From positions 1 to 14,798 of the forward strand of contig CAZJRB010000152.1 in the NCBI GenBank assembly GCA_964547995.1: DNA of 14,798 nt. Reading direction: 5' to 3'. The notes below the pieces were generated by a model. It was given only the letters and a program-made list of their open reading frames with translations, did not search any database and was not told where the DNA came from. Origin of the DNA: CAZJRB01 sp964547995 (GTDB taxonomy: Bacteria; Planctomycetota; Planctomycetia; Pirellulales; Thermoguttaceae). Shown piece after piece: positions 1-7,887 of the stretch (within the stretch, counting starts at the first letter, position 1; every line of letters starts with the position of its first letter). Both the position numbers and the translations under genes were made by a program.

Positions 1-50
1 CTCGGCAACTTCAGCGCAAGAAACGCGATTTGGCTTCGCTTGTTTGAGGG

Positions 51-1484
51 CTAGTGGGAGATGTCGCAGTGGGGCAACGCCTTCTTGAGTTTGCCGATGC
101 CTTCGTCCGTGATCTGTGTGTCCATGAGGTGTAACTCCGAAAGGTTTGTCAGCCCCTTGAGATGTTCCAGTCCGGGGCCGGTGACGCGCGTTCCCAAAAG
201 ATGCAGAACTTCGAGATTGGCCAGTTTTCTTAAGTGTTTCAACCCGGCGTCGGTGACTTGGGTGCGATTGAGCGTCAGCTTTTCGAGATTGGTTAGCCCC
301 TGGAGATGTTCCAACCCGGCATCGGTCGTTTGAGTGCGATCGAGATACAAGACTTTGAGCTTGGTTAGCTCCCGAAGATGTACGAACCCGCTGCCCGTAA
401 CTTGTGTAAAGTTGAGGTCCAGCAGTTCGAGATTGGCTAGCCCCTGGAGATGTTCCAGCGCGGCGTCGGTGATTTGGGTAGCGCTGAGGTCCAGCTCTTC
501 GAGCTTCGTGAGCCCCTTCAGATGCTCCAGCCCGGCGTCGGTGACTTGGGAGGTCCAGGACAAGTTGAGCTCTTTGAGCCTGGTCAGCCCCCTGAGGTGC
601 ATCAGCCCAGCGTCGGTGACGTCGGCACTCGAAAGGTTCAGTTTTTCGAAATGGGGCAGGTCCTTGAGATGTTCCAGCCCGGAGCCGGTGATTCGGGGAT
701 TGAAGAGGTTCAGTTCTTCGAGCTTCGTAAGCCCCTTCAGATGTTCCAGCCCGGCATCGGTGATCTGTCTGTTGTGGGCAAGGTCCAACGTTCTTAGGTT
801 TGGCAGTTCCCCGAGGTGTTCCAGCCCGGCGTCGGTGACTTGGGAGGCGAACCCGGACAAGTTGACCACTTCCAGCCTGGTGAGCCCCCTGAGATGCACC
901 AGCCTGGCGTCGGTGATTTGCGTTCCTCGGAAGGATATTCTTCTGAGTTTGGTCAATTGGCTGATGCGTTCCAAGTTGGCGTCGGTAAGTGGGGAGTCTT
1001 CAGTATCTACTTCAACCACGTCCGACAAGAAGTCCACGCCGACCAGTTTCCGAATCCAGGTGGGCGGCCTTTCGGCCGGTACGTAGTCGTCGTCAAAAAA
1101 GGAGCGTTCATAGTCATACTCGACCCACTTGACCAGGTTCTCAATACTCTCGATCACTTCCCTCTGTCTCTGCGCCATCCGCCATTTCCATGAGAACCAT
1201 CCCCCAACAACGGCAACGACGCACATCAACCCAAGCAGAGTAATAATCCCGAACTGAAACCGCCGCCGGAAAACCAAAGCAACAACAAACCAAATCAATC
1301 CGACCAGAATCACGCACAGGAAGATCGCAACAGCAGTGATCACATTCCATCCGCTTCCCTGCTGAAGGCCGAACAGTGAAAGGCGGTCGGCTAGCAGGAG
1401 GAGGAGTTCGATGATGAGCAGCCCCAGGACGAGTTTCCCTGGGGTTGGGATGTAGAAACAGGGTTTTGTGGGTTCTTCACTCAT
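51..1484 (-). CDS. Membrane-anchored leucine-rich repeat protein
   Basis: The protein has 477 residues. Three hydrophobic segments open it (about residues 17-35, 47-72 and 78-98). The third follows the basic 'RRRFQF' stretch typical of planctomycete membrane-anchored proteins. A linker (about 99-163) leads to twelve LRRs of 24-26 residues, built on the pattern (I/V)TDAGLEHLKGLTKLEELxL, and a C-terminal cap (ITDEGIGKLKKALPHC). The repeats match the cysteine-containing/bacterial 'TDAGL' LRR type. At DNA level they appear as near-repeats of about 72 bases. The likely role is binding of a protein partner by a membrane-tethered LRR solenoid; the partner and the side of the membrane are unknown. 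The ATG at 1484 sits only 6 bases after a TAGAAT box, so the mRNA may be leaderless. No enzymatic domain is visible. The family call is secure, the function is not. Confidence 0.9.
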   Translation of the reverse strand: MSEEPTKPCFYIPTPGKLVLGLLIIELLLLLADRLSLFGLQQGSGWNVITAVAIFLCVILVGLIWFVVALVFRRRFQFGIITLLGLMCVVAVVGGWFSWKWRMAQRQREVIESIENLVKWVEYDYERSFFDDDYVPAERPPTWIRKLVGVDFLSDVVEVDTEDSPLTDANLERISQLTKLRRISFRGTQITDARLVHLRGLTRLEVVNLSGFASQVTDAGLEHLGELPNLRTLDLAHNRQITDAGLEHLKGLTKLEELNLFNPRITGSGLEHLKDLPHFEKLNLSSADVTDAGLMHLRGLTRLKELNLSWTSQVTDAGLEHLKGLTKLEELDLSATQITDAALEHLQGLANLELLDLNFTQVTGSGFVHLRELTKLKVLYLDRTQTTDAGLEHLQGLTNLEKLTLNRTQVTDAGLKHLRKLANLEVLHLLGTRVTGPGLEHLKGLTNLSELHLMDTQITDEGIGKLKKALPHCDISH

Positions 1485-1490
1485 AGTCGC

Positions 1491-1496
1491 ATTCTA
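1491..1496 (-). promoter_or_regulatory. Putative -10 box for the LRR gene, leaderless arrangement
   Basis: The minus strand reads TAGAAT, then six bases (GCGACT), then the ATG at 1484. A sigma70-type start would fall on or next to the A of the ATG. The upstream -35 match is weak (TTGGTC at a 19-base spacing). No Shine-Dalgarno sequence fits between the box and the start codon. Confidence 0.4.
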
Positions 1497-1591
1497 CCAC
1501 ATCACGACAATTTCCGACCAACGAATCCTGATAAGGCCCCCTCCCATCTAACTTTCTCAAAACCGCCTGAGCCGGGGGCGGTAGGGGGAGG

Positions 1592-1936
1592 TTATTCCTG
1601 GCCGGGTCTTGCTGAAAGGGGAAGTCGTCTCAACCATAGCCCCCAATCGATCCTGCAGTTTGGAGCCGTCTTCCGCAACTTCTCAAAGCCCTCATCCGTA
1701 ACCTGCGTCTCAGAGACGGCTAGCACACGGAGGTTCGTCAGTATCTTCAAATCTGCCAGTCCGGCATCGGTGATGCGGGTCGACATCATGTACAGTCCTT
1801 CCAGTTTGGTCAGTTTCCCGATATGGACAAGGCCGGCATCAGTGATTGCGATTCCCGCCAGGTCCAAGCATCGCAACTCAACTAGCACCACTGGAAGCAC
1901 CTTGCGACATCCCTGTTTCCCTAAGCCCTTACCCAC
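1592..1936 (-). pseudogene. Truncated LRR gene remnant
   Basis: An open frame of 114 residues holds about three LRR units (LRCLDLAGIAITDAGL, then repeats ending ITDAGL and VTDEGF) and a C-terminal cap (FEKLRKTAPNCRI) resembling the cap of the neighbouring 477-residue LRR protein. It has no signal peptide or membrane segment. LRR similarity begins only near residue 14. The first possible start is a GTG at 1936, two codons after an in-frame TAG, with no convincing ribosome binding site. I read it as the 3' end of a paralogous LRR gene whose front was lost in a rearrangement, close to the tRNA fragment at 1958-2007. A short expressed LRR protein is possible but less likely. Confidence 0.6.
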
Positions 1937-1957
1937 GACTAACCTTGCGCGATTTAG

Positions 1958-2007
1958 GCGTCGGCCTCCGGAGCCGAAGGTTTCAGGTTCGAGTCCTGAC
2001 GGGGACG
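1958..2007 (+). tRNA. 3' fragment of tRNA-Arg(CCG), probable attachment-site scar
   Basis: The anticodon arm is intact: stem TCGGC/GCCGA (1961-1965 and 1973-1977) around the loop CTCCGGA, giving anticodon CCG. Then come a five-base variable region and a perfect T arm, TCAGG-TTCGAGT-CCTGA (1983-1999). The 3' acceptor strand CGGGGAC (2000-2006) and a G discriminator follow, with no encoded CCA. A complete gene needs GTCCCCG and a D arm about 25-35 bases upstream of the anticodon stem. Neither exists; only GCG of the D-stem side matches. The gene is therefore cut in the D arm and cannot make a tRNA. Integrases that target tRNA genes leave exactly such 3' copies. Confidence 0.8.
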
Positions 2008-2014
2008 CTTACCA

Positions 2015-2048
2015 AAGCCTTGCCACCAAAGGAGTTGTGGCAAGGCTT
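2015..2048 (+). terminator. Strong 12-bp hairpin after the tRNA fragment
   Basis: AAGCCTTGCCAC (2015-2026) pairs perfectly with GTGGCAAGGCTT (2037-2048) around a 10-base loop. The following bases (GCTTTGTTC) are only modestly T-rich, so this is a terminator-like hairpin rather than a textbook intrinsic terminator. It begins 8 bases after the tRNA fragment and may be the original terminator of the tRNA-Arg gene. Confidence 0.5.
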
Positions 2049-2089
2049 GCTTTGTTCACTTCGGGCAGCCGGATCGCTTTTTACAAGAT

Positions 2090-2118
2090 TTCACAAGATG
2101 GGTGCCTTGTGGTATCAT
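2090..2118 (+). promoter_or_regulatory. Sigma70-like promoter of the PQQ propeller gene
   Basis: TTCACA (2090-2095) and TATCAT (2113-2118) are 17 bases apart, each one base from the consensus. The predicted start near 2125 would leave a leader of about 35 bases before the ATG at 2160. Confidence 0.6.
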
Positions 2119-2147
2119 GGTGAAATGTCTGAAATTTGCCACCTCAC

Positions 2148-2153
2148 GGGAGA
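2148..2153 (+). promoter_or_regulatory. Ribosome binding site that fixes the start at 2160
   Basis: GGGAGA lies six bases before the ATG at 2160. This start gives a clean signal peptide. The in-frame TTG at 2138-region upstream has no such site and would put polar residues before the signal peptide. Confidence 0.6.
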
Positions 2154-2159
2154 ATATCG

Positions 2160-5100
2160 ATGAGAAAGCAAGCCATGATCGTATGCGGGACGGTTTTGTC
2201 GTTGGCCGCCGTGGTATGTGCGGCAGAATCCTCGGTCGCGAGCCTGGTCGACGCCTCGGGCGTAAAGGGCGGGCTGATTGTCCACGTCGGCTGTACGGAC
2301 GGAAAACTCACCACCACCCTGGGCGCAGACGACCGCTTCGTGGTCCAGGGACTGTCCGAAGCCCCCGATGCCGTCGCGGCGGCTCGCGAACAGGTGAAGT
2401 CCGCCGGTGCAAGCGGCCGGGTCTCCATCGCCGCGTTCGACGGCAAACAACTCCCCTACGTGGACAATCTGGTGAACCTCTTGGTTATCACCGGCGCCGG
2501 CGGGCTTTCCGCCGACGAGATACGCCGGGTGTTGGTGCCGGGAGGTGTGGCCATGATCGAAGACGGACAAAATGTATCCAGGTTGAAAGCAGAACCCGTG
2601 AAAGACTTGAAAGGGTGGAAGGCCTTCACGAAGCCGTGGCCGGATGACATCGACGAGTGGACCCACTACCTGCACGACGCCCAAGGTACAGCCGTCTCCG
2701 ACGACCTGCTAGCCGGGCATCCGAAGGGCTTGCGATGGACCGGCGGACCGTTCTGGGCCCGAAGCCACGAACACACGGCCAGCATGACCGCCCTGGTCTC
2801 GGCCGCCGGCCGGGTCTTCTACGTCATGGACGAGGGACCGGTGGCGTCAATCCAATTACCCGCCCAGAATTTCCTCACCGCCCGCGACGCATTCAACGGA
2901 ACGGTCCTCTGGAAGCGGCCCCTGCACGACTGGTGGAACTCGCTCTACCCGTTGAAGAGCGGTCCCGGCTGGCTCCCCCGCCGGCTGGTCGCCGTCGACG
3001 ACCGGGTCTACGTTGCCCCCGGCATCGGGCAGGATTTGCTGTGTCTGGACGCGGCCACGGGCGAAGTCCTCCACGAGTACGCCGACACGGCTTCGACCTT
3101 CGAGTTGATCGTGTCCGACGGAACCGTCTTCGCCGCGGTCGACACCGACCGCAAACTCTGCGACTACGACCAGCAGCACCCCAACTGCTGGAAAGAACGG
3201 GACCGCGCGAGCAAACGATGGGGATGGAAGCGCGACCAGGACACCCGCGTGATCAAGGCCATCGGGGCCGAAGACGGAAAGGTCTTGTGGAAAAAAGAGA
3301 TGTCCGTCGTGCCGATGACGCTTGCCGCCGACAGCCGCATGGTCTGCTTCCATGACGGCGCCGCCGTGATTGCCGTGGACCGGCGCACCGGCAAAGAATT
3401 GTGGAAGACGGATACCCTGGAGATGCCGCAGGTGCCCACAGGATATTCCGGCCCGCGGCTGGTCATCTGCGACGACCGCGTCGTCTTCTCGCCGATGGGG
3501 CACATCTTCGCGATCTCCGCCAAGACGGGCGAAATCCTCTGGTCCGTCAAGGGGAAGCCGCGCTCCGGACACTACAGCCTCGAGGACTTTTACGTCATCG
3601 GCGACCGGATATGGGCAATGGCACGCGGCAACTGCGGGGCATTCGTCACCTACAGCCTCAACGACGGCAAGAAGCTCGAAGATTTCCGCAATCCGATCAA
3701 GTCCTTCTACATCCACCAGCGGTGCCACCCCGGGCGGGCCACCCGGCGGTTCCAACTACCGCCGATCATGGGGACCACGATCTACGACATGGAAAAGGAC
3801 AAGTGGTTCATCAACGACTGGGTCCGCGGCGGCTGCACCTACGGCATGATGCCCGCAAACGGCATGATCTATGCCACTCCGCACGCCTGTGCCTGCTACT
3901 ACCAGTCGAAGCTCAACGGATTCAACGCCGTGGCGCCCCGGCCCGAGCCGTCCGAGGCGCCGGCCGCCGTCGAGCGACGGGTGAAGGGCCCCGCCTTTGG
4001 GAAGACCCGAGGTTCGAAATCCGAAATCCGAAAGGAAGACTGGCCCGTCTTCCGACACGACAACGCCCGAACCGGCTACGCCAAAACCAACGTCCCCGCC
4101 GATGTCAAGCAGTCGTGGAAAAAGGACTTCGGCGCCAAGCTTTCCCAGCCGGTCGTCGCCGGCGGCAAGCTCTTCCTAAGCGCAGTCGACACGCATGCGG
4201 TCTACGCCCTGGACGCCGGCTCGGGCAAGGAGCTGTGGCGATTTATCGCGGGCGGGCGGGTCAATTCGCCGCCGACCATCTACAAGGGGCTTGCCGTCTT
4301 CGGTTGCGCCGACGGCTGTGTCTATGCCCTGGATGCCGCCGACGGCAAGCTCGCCTGGAGGTTCCAGGCCGCGCCGACCGATCGGAAGCTGATGTCCTAC
4401 GGCCAGCTCGAGTCGGTTTGGCCGCTGGCCGGAAGCGTGCTGATCCAGGACGGCAAACTCTATTGCGTCGCCGGGCGATCCATGTTCCTCGACGGCGGAC
4501 TGCGGATGGTGATCCTGAATCCCGAGACCGGCGAACTCGTCTCGGAAAACGTGATGGGCGACCGGGTGCCGGGCACGGAGAAGAATCTGCAGGCCCTCAT
4601 GATGGGCAAGCACATGCCGGTAGCCATGCCCGACATCCTCTCCGGCGACGGCGAATTCGTCTACATGAAGTCGCAGACCTTCACGCCCGATGGCAAGCGG
4701 GTGCGCGTCCGGCCGCTGCGCCCCGATACGCAGTACGACCAGGAGATCCACTTGTTTTCGCCGATCTCGTTTCTCGACGACAGTTGGCACCAGCGAATCT
4801 ACTGGATCTACGGCCGGGCGGCCGGCGAAGGCTGGGCCGAATTCCAGTTCCCGCCCAAGCGGGTCCCGTGCGGTCGAATCCTCTGCATCGACGAGGAAAA
4901 CGCCTACGGCTACGGCCGCGATCCGGGACTGGTCTGCAACACCTCGGTCACCGAATACCGGCTCTACAGCGCCGGCAAAACGCCGACACGCAAAGTCGGC
5001 CAGCCAAGGCTCGAAGGCACGTGGATCAAGGGCAAACACTCCACGGACAAGCCGCTGGCCTCCAACACGGTCGATTGGAAACAGCTTTCCGCCCAGCCCA

Positions 5101-5459
5101 TGGAGAAGCTCAGCGCGTTGGACTACAACTGGATTCACGAGGAGCCCGACGTCATGGCCCGGGCGATGGTCCTGTCCGGCGACCGGCTCTTTGTGGCCGG
5201 GCCGCGCGACGTGGTCGACGAAACGAAGATGTGGGGCCGCTCAAACGACAAAGCCTTCCAGGAGAAGATGACCGAGCAGGCCGCGTGGCTGGCCGGCAAG
5301 CATGGCGCCTTTATGCAGGTTTTCTCCAAGAAGGACGGCAAGCGTCTGGCCGAACAGAAGCTCGATTGCCTGCCGGCCTTCGACGGCCTGATCGCCGCCG
5401 CCGGCCGCTTGTACATGGTGACCGACGACGGCTCGCTCGTTTGTTACCAGGGCAAGTAA
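2160..5459 (+). CDS. Secreted protein: methyltransferase-like domain fused to a PQQ-type beta-propeller
   Basis: The protein has 1099 residues from the ATG at 2160. A signal peptide (MRKQAMIVCGTVLSLAAVVCA, cleavage near 21/22) sends it across the inner membrane. Residues about 25-140 resemble a class I methyltransferase fold: a motif I-like VHVGCTDG (41-48) and a late 'VLVPGGV' strand (124-130). The usual acidic and glycine-rich SAM-binding pattern is eroded. The conserved PWPDDIDEWTHYLHD stretch (about 159-173) follows. Then come many propeller blades with PQQ/WD40-like motifs (DGKVLWKKEM, RRTGKELWKT, KTGEILWSVKG, SGKELWRF, DGKLAWRFQA). The layout matches a planctomycete/verrucomicrobial family usually annotated as 'PQQ-binding-like beta-propeller repeat protein'. 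No cytochrome c CXXCH motif is seen, so dehydrogenase activity is not supported. A role in binding or scaffolding outside the cytoplasm is inference. Confidence 0.9.
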   Translation: MRKQAMIVCGTVLSLAAVVCAAESSVASLVDASGVKGGLIVHVGCTDGKLTTTLGADDRFVVQGLSEAPDAVAAAREQVKSAGASGRVSIAAFDGKQLPYVDNLVNLLVITGAGGLSADEIRRVLVPGGVAMIEDGQNVSRLKAEPVKDLKGWKAFTKPWPDDIDEWTHYLHDAQGTAVSDDLLAGHPKGLRWTGGPFWARSHEHTASMTALVSAAGRVFYVMDEGPVASIQLPAQNFLTARDAFNGTVLWKRPLHDWWNSLYPLKSGPGWLPRRLVAVDDRVYVAPGIGQDLLCLDAATGEVLHEYADTASTFELIVSDGTVFAAVDTDRKLCDYDQQHPNCWKERDRASKRWGWKRDQDTRVIKAIGAEDGKVLWKKEMSVVPMTLAADSRMVCFHDGAAVIAVDRRTGKELWKTDTLEMPQVPTGYSGPRLVICDDRVVFSPMGHIFAISAKTGEILWSVKGKPRSGHYSLEDFYVIGDRIWAMARGNCGAFVTYSLNDGKKLEDFRNPIKSFYIHQRCHPGRATRRFQLPPIMGTTIYDMEKDKWFINDWVRGGCTYGMMPANGMIYATPHACACYYQSKLNGFNAVAPRPEPSEAPAAVERRVKGPAFGKTRGSKSEIRKEDWPVFRHDNARTGYAKTNVPADVKQSWKKDFGAKLSQPVVAGGKLFLSAVDTHAVYALDAGSGKELWRFIAGGRVNSPPTIYKGLAVFGCADGCVYALDAADGKLAWRFQAAPTDRKLMSYGQLESVWPLAGSVLIQDGKLYCVAGRSMFLDGGLRMVILNPETGELVSENVMGDRVPGTEKNLQALMMGKHMPVAMPDILSGDGEFVYMKSQTFTPDGKRVRVRPLRPDTQYDQEIHLFSPISFLDDSWHQRIYWIYGRAAGEGWAEFQFPPKRVPCGRILCIDEENAYGYGRDPGLVCNTSVTEYRLYSAGKTPTRKVGQPRLEGTWIKGKHSTDKPLASNTVDWKQLSAQPMEKLSALDYNWIHEEPDVMARAMVLSGDRLFVAGPRDVVDETKMWGRSNDKAFQEKMTEQAAWLAGKHGAFMQVFSKKDGKRLAEQKLDCLPAFDGLIAAAGRLYMVTDDGSLVCYQGK

Positions 5460-5551
5460 TACGGCCGCTACGGGATGATTCCCGTGAGTCCGTGCGGCAA
5501 AGCCCAGCCCGGATTATTCGCGGGGCCGCCAGGCAAGCCGCGTCGTTCCCG

Positions 5552-7591
5552 TCAATAGCACACTTGCTTCGGCGAATACCGTTCCTGTACCGTTGCGGGC
5601 GCGCCGGCCATTCGTGTTGCCCCGGAGCCGGCGCGGAGTTCGGCCAGGTGCTCGTGGAGGATGCGCCGCACCTCGAGCACCGCGCCGGGGTCGGCGTGGA
5701 CCATCGAGTGGTTCGCCGGGACCGTAATCTCCGAAACGGCGTCGCCGACCCGGGCACTTTCCTTCGCGACGACCCCGTCGCCGGCGATCAACAGGCGGCT
5801 CAGCCAGTCGTTGCGGGGCACGATGCCGATGATGTTGTGATACTTCACCCAAGGCGGCCGCTGTCCCGCCAGCATCACCGGGAAAAACGGCGAGTCGGGC
5901 GAAAGCGAGTCGATGCTCGTCTCGATCTTAAGCAGGTTTCCATCCCGCAACAGGTCCTTGTTGTCAAGAAACAGTTTTTGCTGGCTGTTGATGAGCGTCT
6001 GTGGCAGGCGGATCAGCTTTGCCAGCATCCACTGCGTCGTCTGGTTCGAGAAGCTACTGCCGCGGTGCGGCGTGCCGATGGTGACCACGCGGCGGATCGA
6101 AGGGTTCGGGTGGAAGAAGAATGTATCGCGGAGTTTCTGCTTCACTTCCGACTCGGCCTTGAGTTGCTCCAACGGATGCTCGCTGACAAGATGCCAGAAA
6201 TCGTCCCTGCTGTTGATCGTTTGCAGCCTCGAGACCAGCCCGCCCATGCTGTGCCCGATCAAGACCATCTGATCCAGCGCAGGCTCCTGGCAGTAGGGAT
6301 CGAGCACGCGTCGGGCCTCGGCCAAGTCCTTGCGAAGTTGGGCGGCACTGATCCAGAAGGGCTGGCCGGTCGGGTAGAGATAGAACCAGAACTGGTAGTG
6401 CTCGCGGATTTCGGGATTGCTCCGCAGATCGTTGAACATCTCCATCCAGGTCATCGGGCTGGACCAGAGCCCGTGGACCATCAGGACGGGGATTTTGCCC
6501 GGCTCGTACGGCTGGCACATGTAGAGCCCCATGATCGGATCGGGGCGGCCGGGGCGCATCTTCAACAACTCCTCCGGACGCAACAGACCGATCGTGGACA
6601 AGGCGTCGAGTTCGGGTTTTGAGAGAAAAAAGGCCAGCGGCATGGTCAGATCGTTTTCCAGCGGCACGCAGCGGCCGGCCACTTCGATGTCGGTCGTGGT
6701 CAGCGGATCGTACAGTTCAAGTACGGCCCGGCGCCGTGTGGGGCCGTTGTTGTTTTGCGGAACGGGGTTGTCGAAAACCGGCCGCAGGAAGGCCGTCACG
6801 GGAAAACTCAAGCCGACAGGGTAGTACTTGGCCGCCGCCGGTTCCCCTTCGTAGCTGCGGCGCACGGCGATCAGCGGAACACCCAGGCCGTGGGTGCGGT
6901 AATGATTTGTCAGGCCCTTGATCTCGTAATCGTTGACGAACTTGAAGTGATCGAAATCCTCCGCCCGCCAGCGGCTCCCGCGCAACACGCAGGTCACGTC
7001 CCAGCTCCCCACGGCGGTATCGATCGTGAGTGTTTCTCCGGGGACCAGCTTGCCGCTCCGGCAAACCAACCGCAAGGCGCCCTCGAGGGCCCCATTGTAC
7101 AAATCGCACGCAGAGCGGAACTGGGGATCATAAGGGTTGCGAAGTTCTGCGAAGTAGGGGTCGAACAGATAGTGGTAGGCGTACATTACTGAAGCGGCGT
7201 ACAGATCCAGCGCAACCTGTTTGTTCTGCGTTTCCGCCCGTTTTGCCCCCAGATACGCCAGCTCGGCAAAGGCGTAGACCTTCTCGGCAGCCGGCTCCTT
7301 TTCGATAAGCCCTTGCAACTTCTGGAGCAACTCGCGGGGGTCGTTTTGGAGATCTCTCTCCAGGTTGTTCACCCGGACAAGTTGCATGGTGCGCCCGGTG
7401 GGCTTGGGTCCGCCCTTGGCCGCGAGTTGAAGCTGGTCCATCAGCGGATTGTGGGGAACCGAGCGGAGGGAGACCCCGGTGGTTGAACACCCTGCCGCTG
7501 GAATCAGCAGGAGTATCGCCGCGGCCAGAGCACCGAGGACAACCCGTTGGCAGTTCACCGGCGAGATTCTTCCGAAGTGAGACGACTTCAT
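5552..7591 (-). CDS. Lipoprotein alpha/beta hydrolase (lipase/esterase-like)
   Basis: From the ATG at 7591 the protein has 679 residues. It begins with a lipoprotein signal ending in PAAGC (Cys35), which favours this start over the longer frame opening at 7813; no clear ribosome binding site is present. Residues about 36-360 form a large N-terminal region without a family I recognise. The catalytic part follows: oxyanion-type VHG (372-374), nucleophile elbow GHSMG (446-450, Ser448), TPHRG (507-511), probable acid Asp605 in GDGVV, and probable His628 in NHSMVH. This order fits lipase/PGAP1-like alpha/beta hydrolases. It should act on an ester outside the cytoplasm, tethered by lipid. The substrate is unknown. 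It converges with the propeller gene, 92 bases away. Confidence 0.85.
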   Translation of the reverse strand: MKSSHFGRISPVNCQRVVLGALAAAILLLIPAAGCSTTGVSLRSVPHNPLMDQLQLAAKGGPKPTGRTMQLVRVNNLERDLQNDPRELLQKLQGLIEKEPAAEKVYAFAELAYLGAKRAETQNKQVALDLYAASVMYAYHYLFDPYFAELRNPYDPQFRSACDLYNGALEGALRLVCRSGKLVPGETLTIDTAVGSWDVTCVLRGSRWRAEDFDHFKFVNDYEIKGLTNHYRTHGLGVPLIAVRRSYEGEPAAAKYYPVGLSFPVTAFLRPVFDNPVPQNNNGPTRRRAVLELYDPLTTTDIEVAGRCVPLENDLTMPLAFFLSKPELDALSTIGLLRPEELLKMRPGRPDPIMGLYMCQPYEPGKIPVLMVHGLWSSPMTWMEMFNDLRSNPEIREHYQFWFYLYPTGQPFWISAAQLRKDLAEARRVLDPYCQEPALDQMVLIGHSMGGLVSRLQTINSRDDFWHLVSEHPLEQLKAESEVKQKLRDTFFFHPNPSIRRVVTIGTPHRGSSFSNQTTQWMLAKLIRLPQTLINSQQKLFLDNKDLLRDGNLLKIETSIDSLSPDSPFFPVMLAGQRPPWVKYHNIIGIVPRNDWLSRLLIAGDGVVAKESARVGDAVSEITVPANHSMVHADPGAVLEVRRILHEHLAELRAGSGATRMAGAPATVQERYSPKQVCY

Positions 7592-7684
7592 AGTGCGGAG
7601 GAGGAACGGCGGAGAAGCAGGGCAGCAGAGAAAGGATCGGAAGCTCCGCTTACCCAATGGGAGCTGACCCGGGATTGGAGCCGT

Positions 7685-7714
7685 ACCATAATGAGAACCA
7701 CCTGCCGGCGTCAA
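7685..7714 (-). promoter_or_regulatory. Possible promoter of the lipoprotein hydrolase
   Basis: On the minus strand TTGACG (7714-7709) is followed after 18 bases by TATGGT (7690-7685), or after 16 bases by ATTATG. The -35 match is good and the -10 is ambiguous. It lies about 95 bases before the ATG at 7591. Confidence 0.35.
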
Positions 7715-7740
7715 TGGCGTTTTTGAGAGGTTCGGCGGGC

Positions 7741-7855
7741 TGTAAAGCCGCGACCGGTGGCCGCAGAGGGCATCGCCAATCGCGGTTTTCAAGGGTAAAG
7801 TCGACCACGACACTGCGGCTACGCCTATTCCGCGACCACCGGTCGCGGCTTTACA
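7741..7855. repeat. REPIN-like inverted hairpin pair
   Basis: TGTAAAGCCGCGACCGGTGG (7741-7760) is repeated as its exact reverse complement at 7836-7855. Each arm can fold on its own: the right arm makes CCGCGACC-ACC-GGTCGCGG (7830-7848, perfect 8-bp stem), and the left arm a similar stem with one mismatch. An inner pair GCCGCAG/CTGCGGC (7760-7766 and 7813-7819) extends the symmetry. Two inverted REP-type hairpins about 75 bases apart are the layout of REPIN/BIME elements moved by RAYT (TnpA-REP) transposases. It fills most of the 303-base gap between the divergent hydrolase and nadK genes. Confidence 0.7.
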
Positions 7856-7881
7856 TGCTTCCTTTTCGTCATTGTCCCGGC

Positions 7882-7887
7882 TATGAT
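7882..7887 (+). promoter_or_regulatory. Putative -10 box of nadK, leaderless arrangement
   Basis: TATGAT is separated from the ATG at 7895 by seven bases, so transcription would start at or beside the start codon. The -35 candidate TTCCTT (7859-7864, 17-base spacing) is weak. If translation instead starts at the second ATG (7931), the mRNA would have a normal short leader. Confidence 0.4.

Noticed and set aside
51..1000. Regular repeats of about 72 bases that could suggest a CRISPR or satellite array
   Set aside because: The period equals 24 codons and the units translate into LRRs in one continuous frame, so they are coding repeats.
1890..2007. A complete tRNA-Arg gene
   Set aside because: No 5' acceptor strand (GTCCCCG) or D arm exists upstream, and an intron cannot explain the loss because the anticodon loop is intact.
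2160..5459. A quinoprotein alcohol dehydrogenase
   Set aside because: Blade motifs are present, but there is no CXXCH haem motif and no recognisable PQQ-dehydrogenase catalytic signature, so only the propeller fold is supported.
5460..5551. A bidirectional terminator between the convergent propeller and hydrolase genes
   Set aside because: I found no convincing stem followed by a T tract on either strand in these 92 bases.
3401..6622. A 1073-codon open frame on the plus strand
   Set aside because: It runs out of frame through the propeller gene and antisense through the hydrolase gene, is Arg/Pro/Ala-rich and shows no domain. It is a by-product of high-GC codon use.
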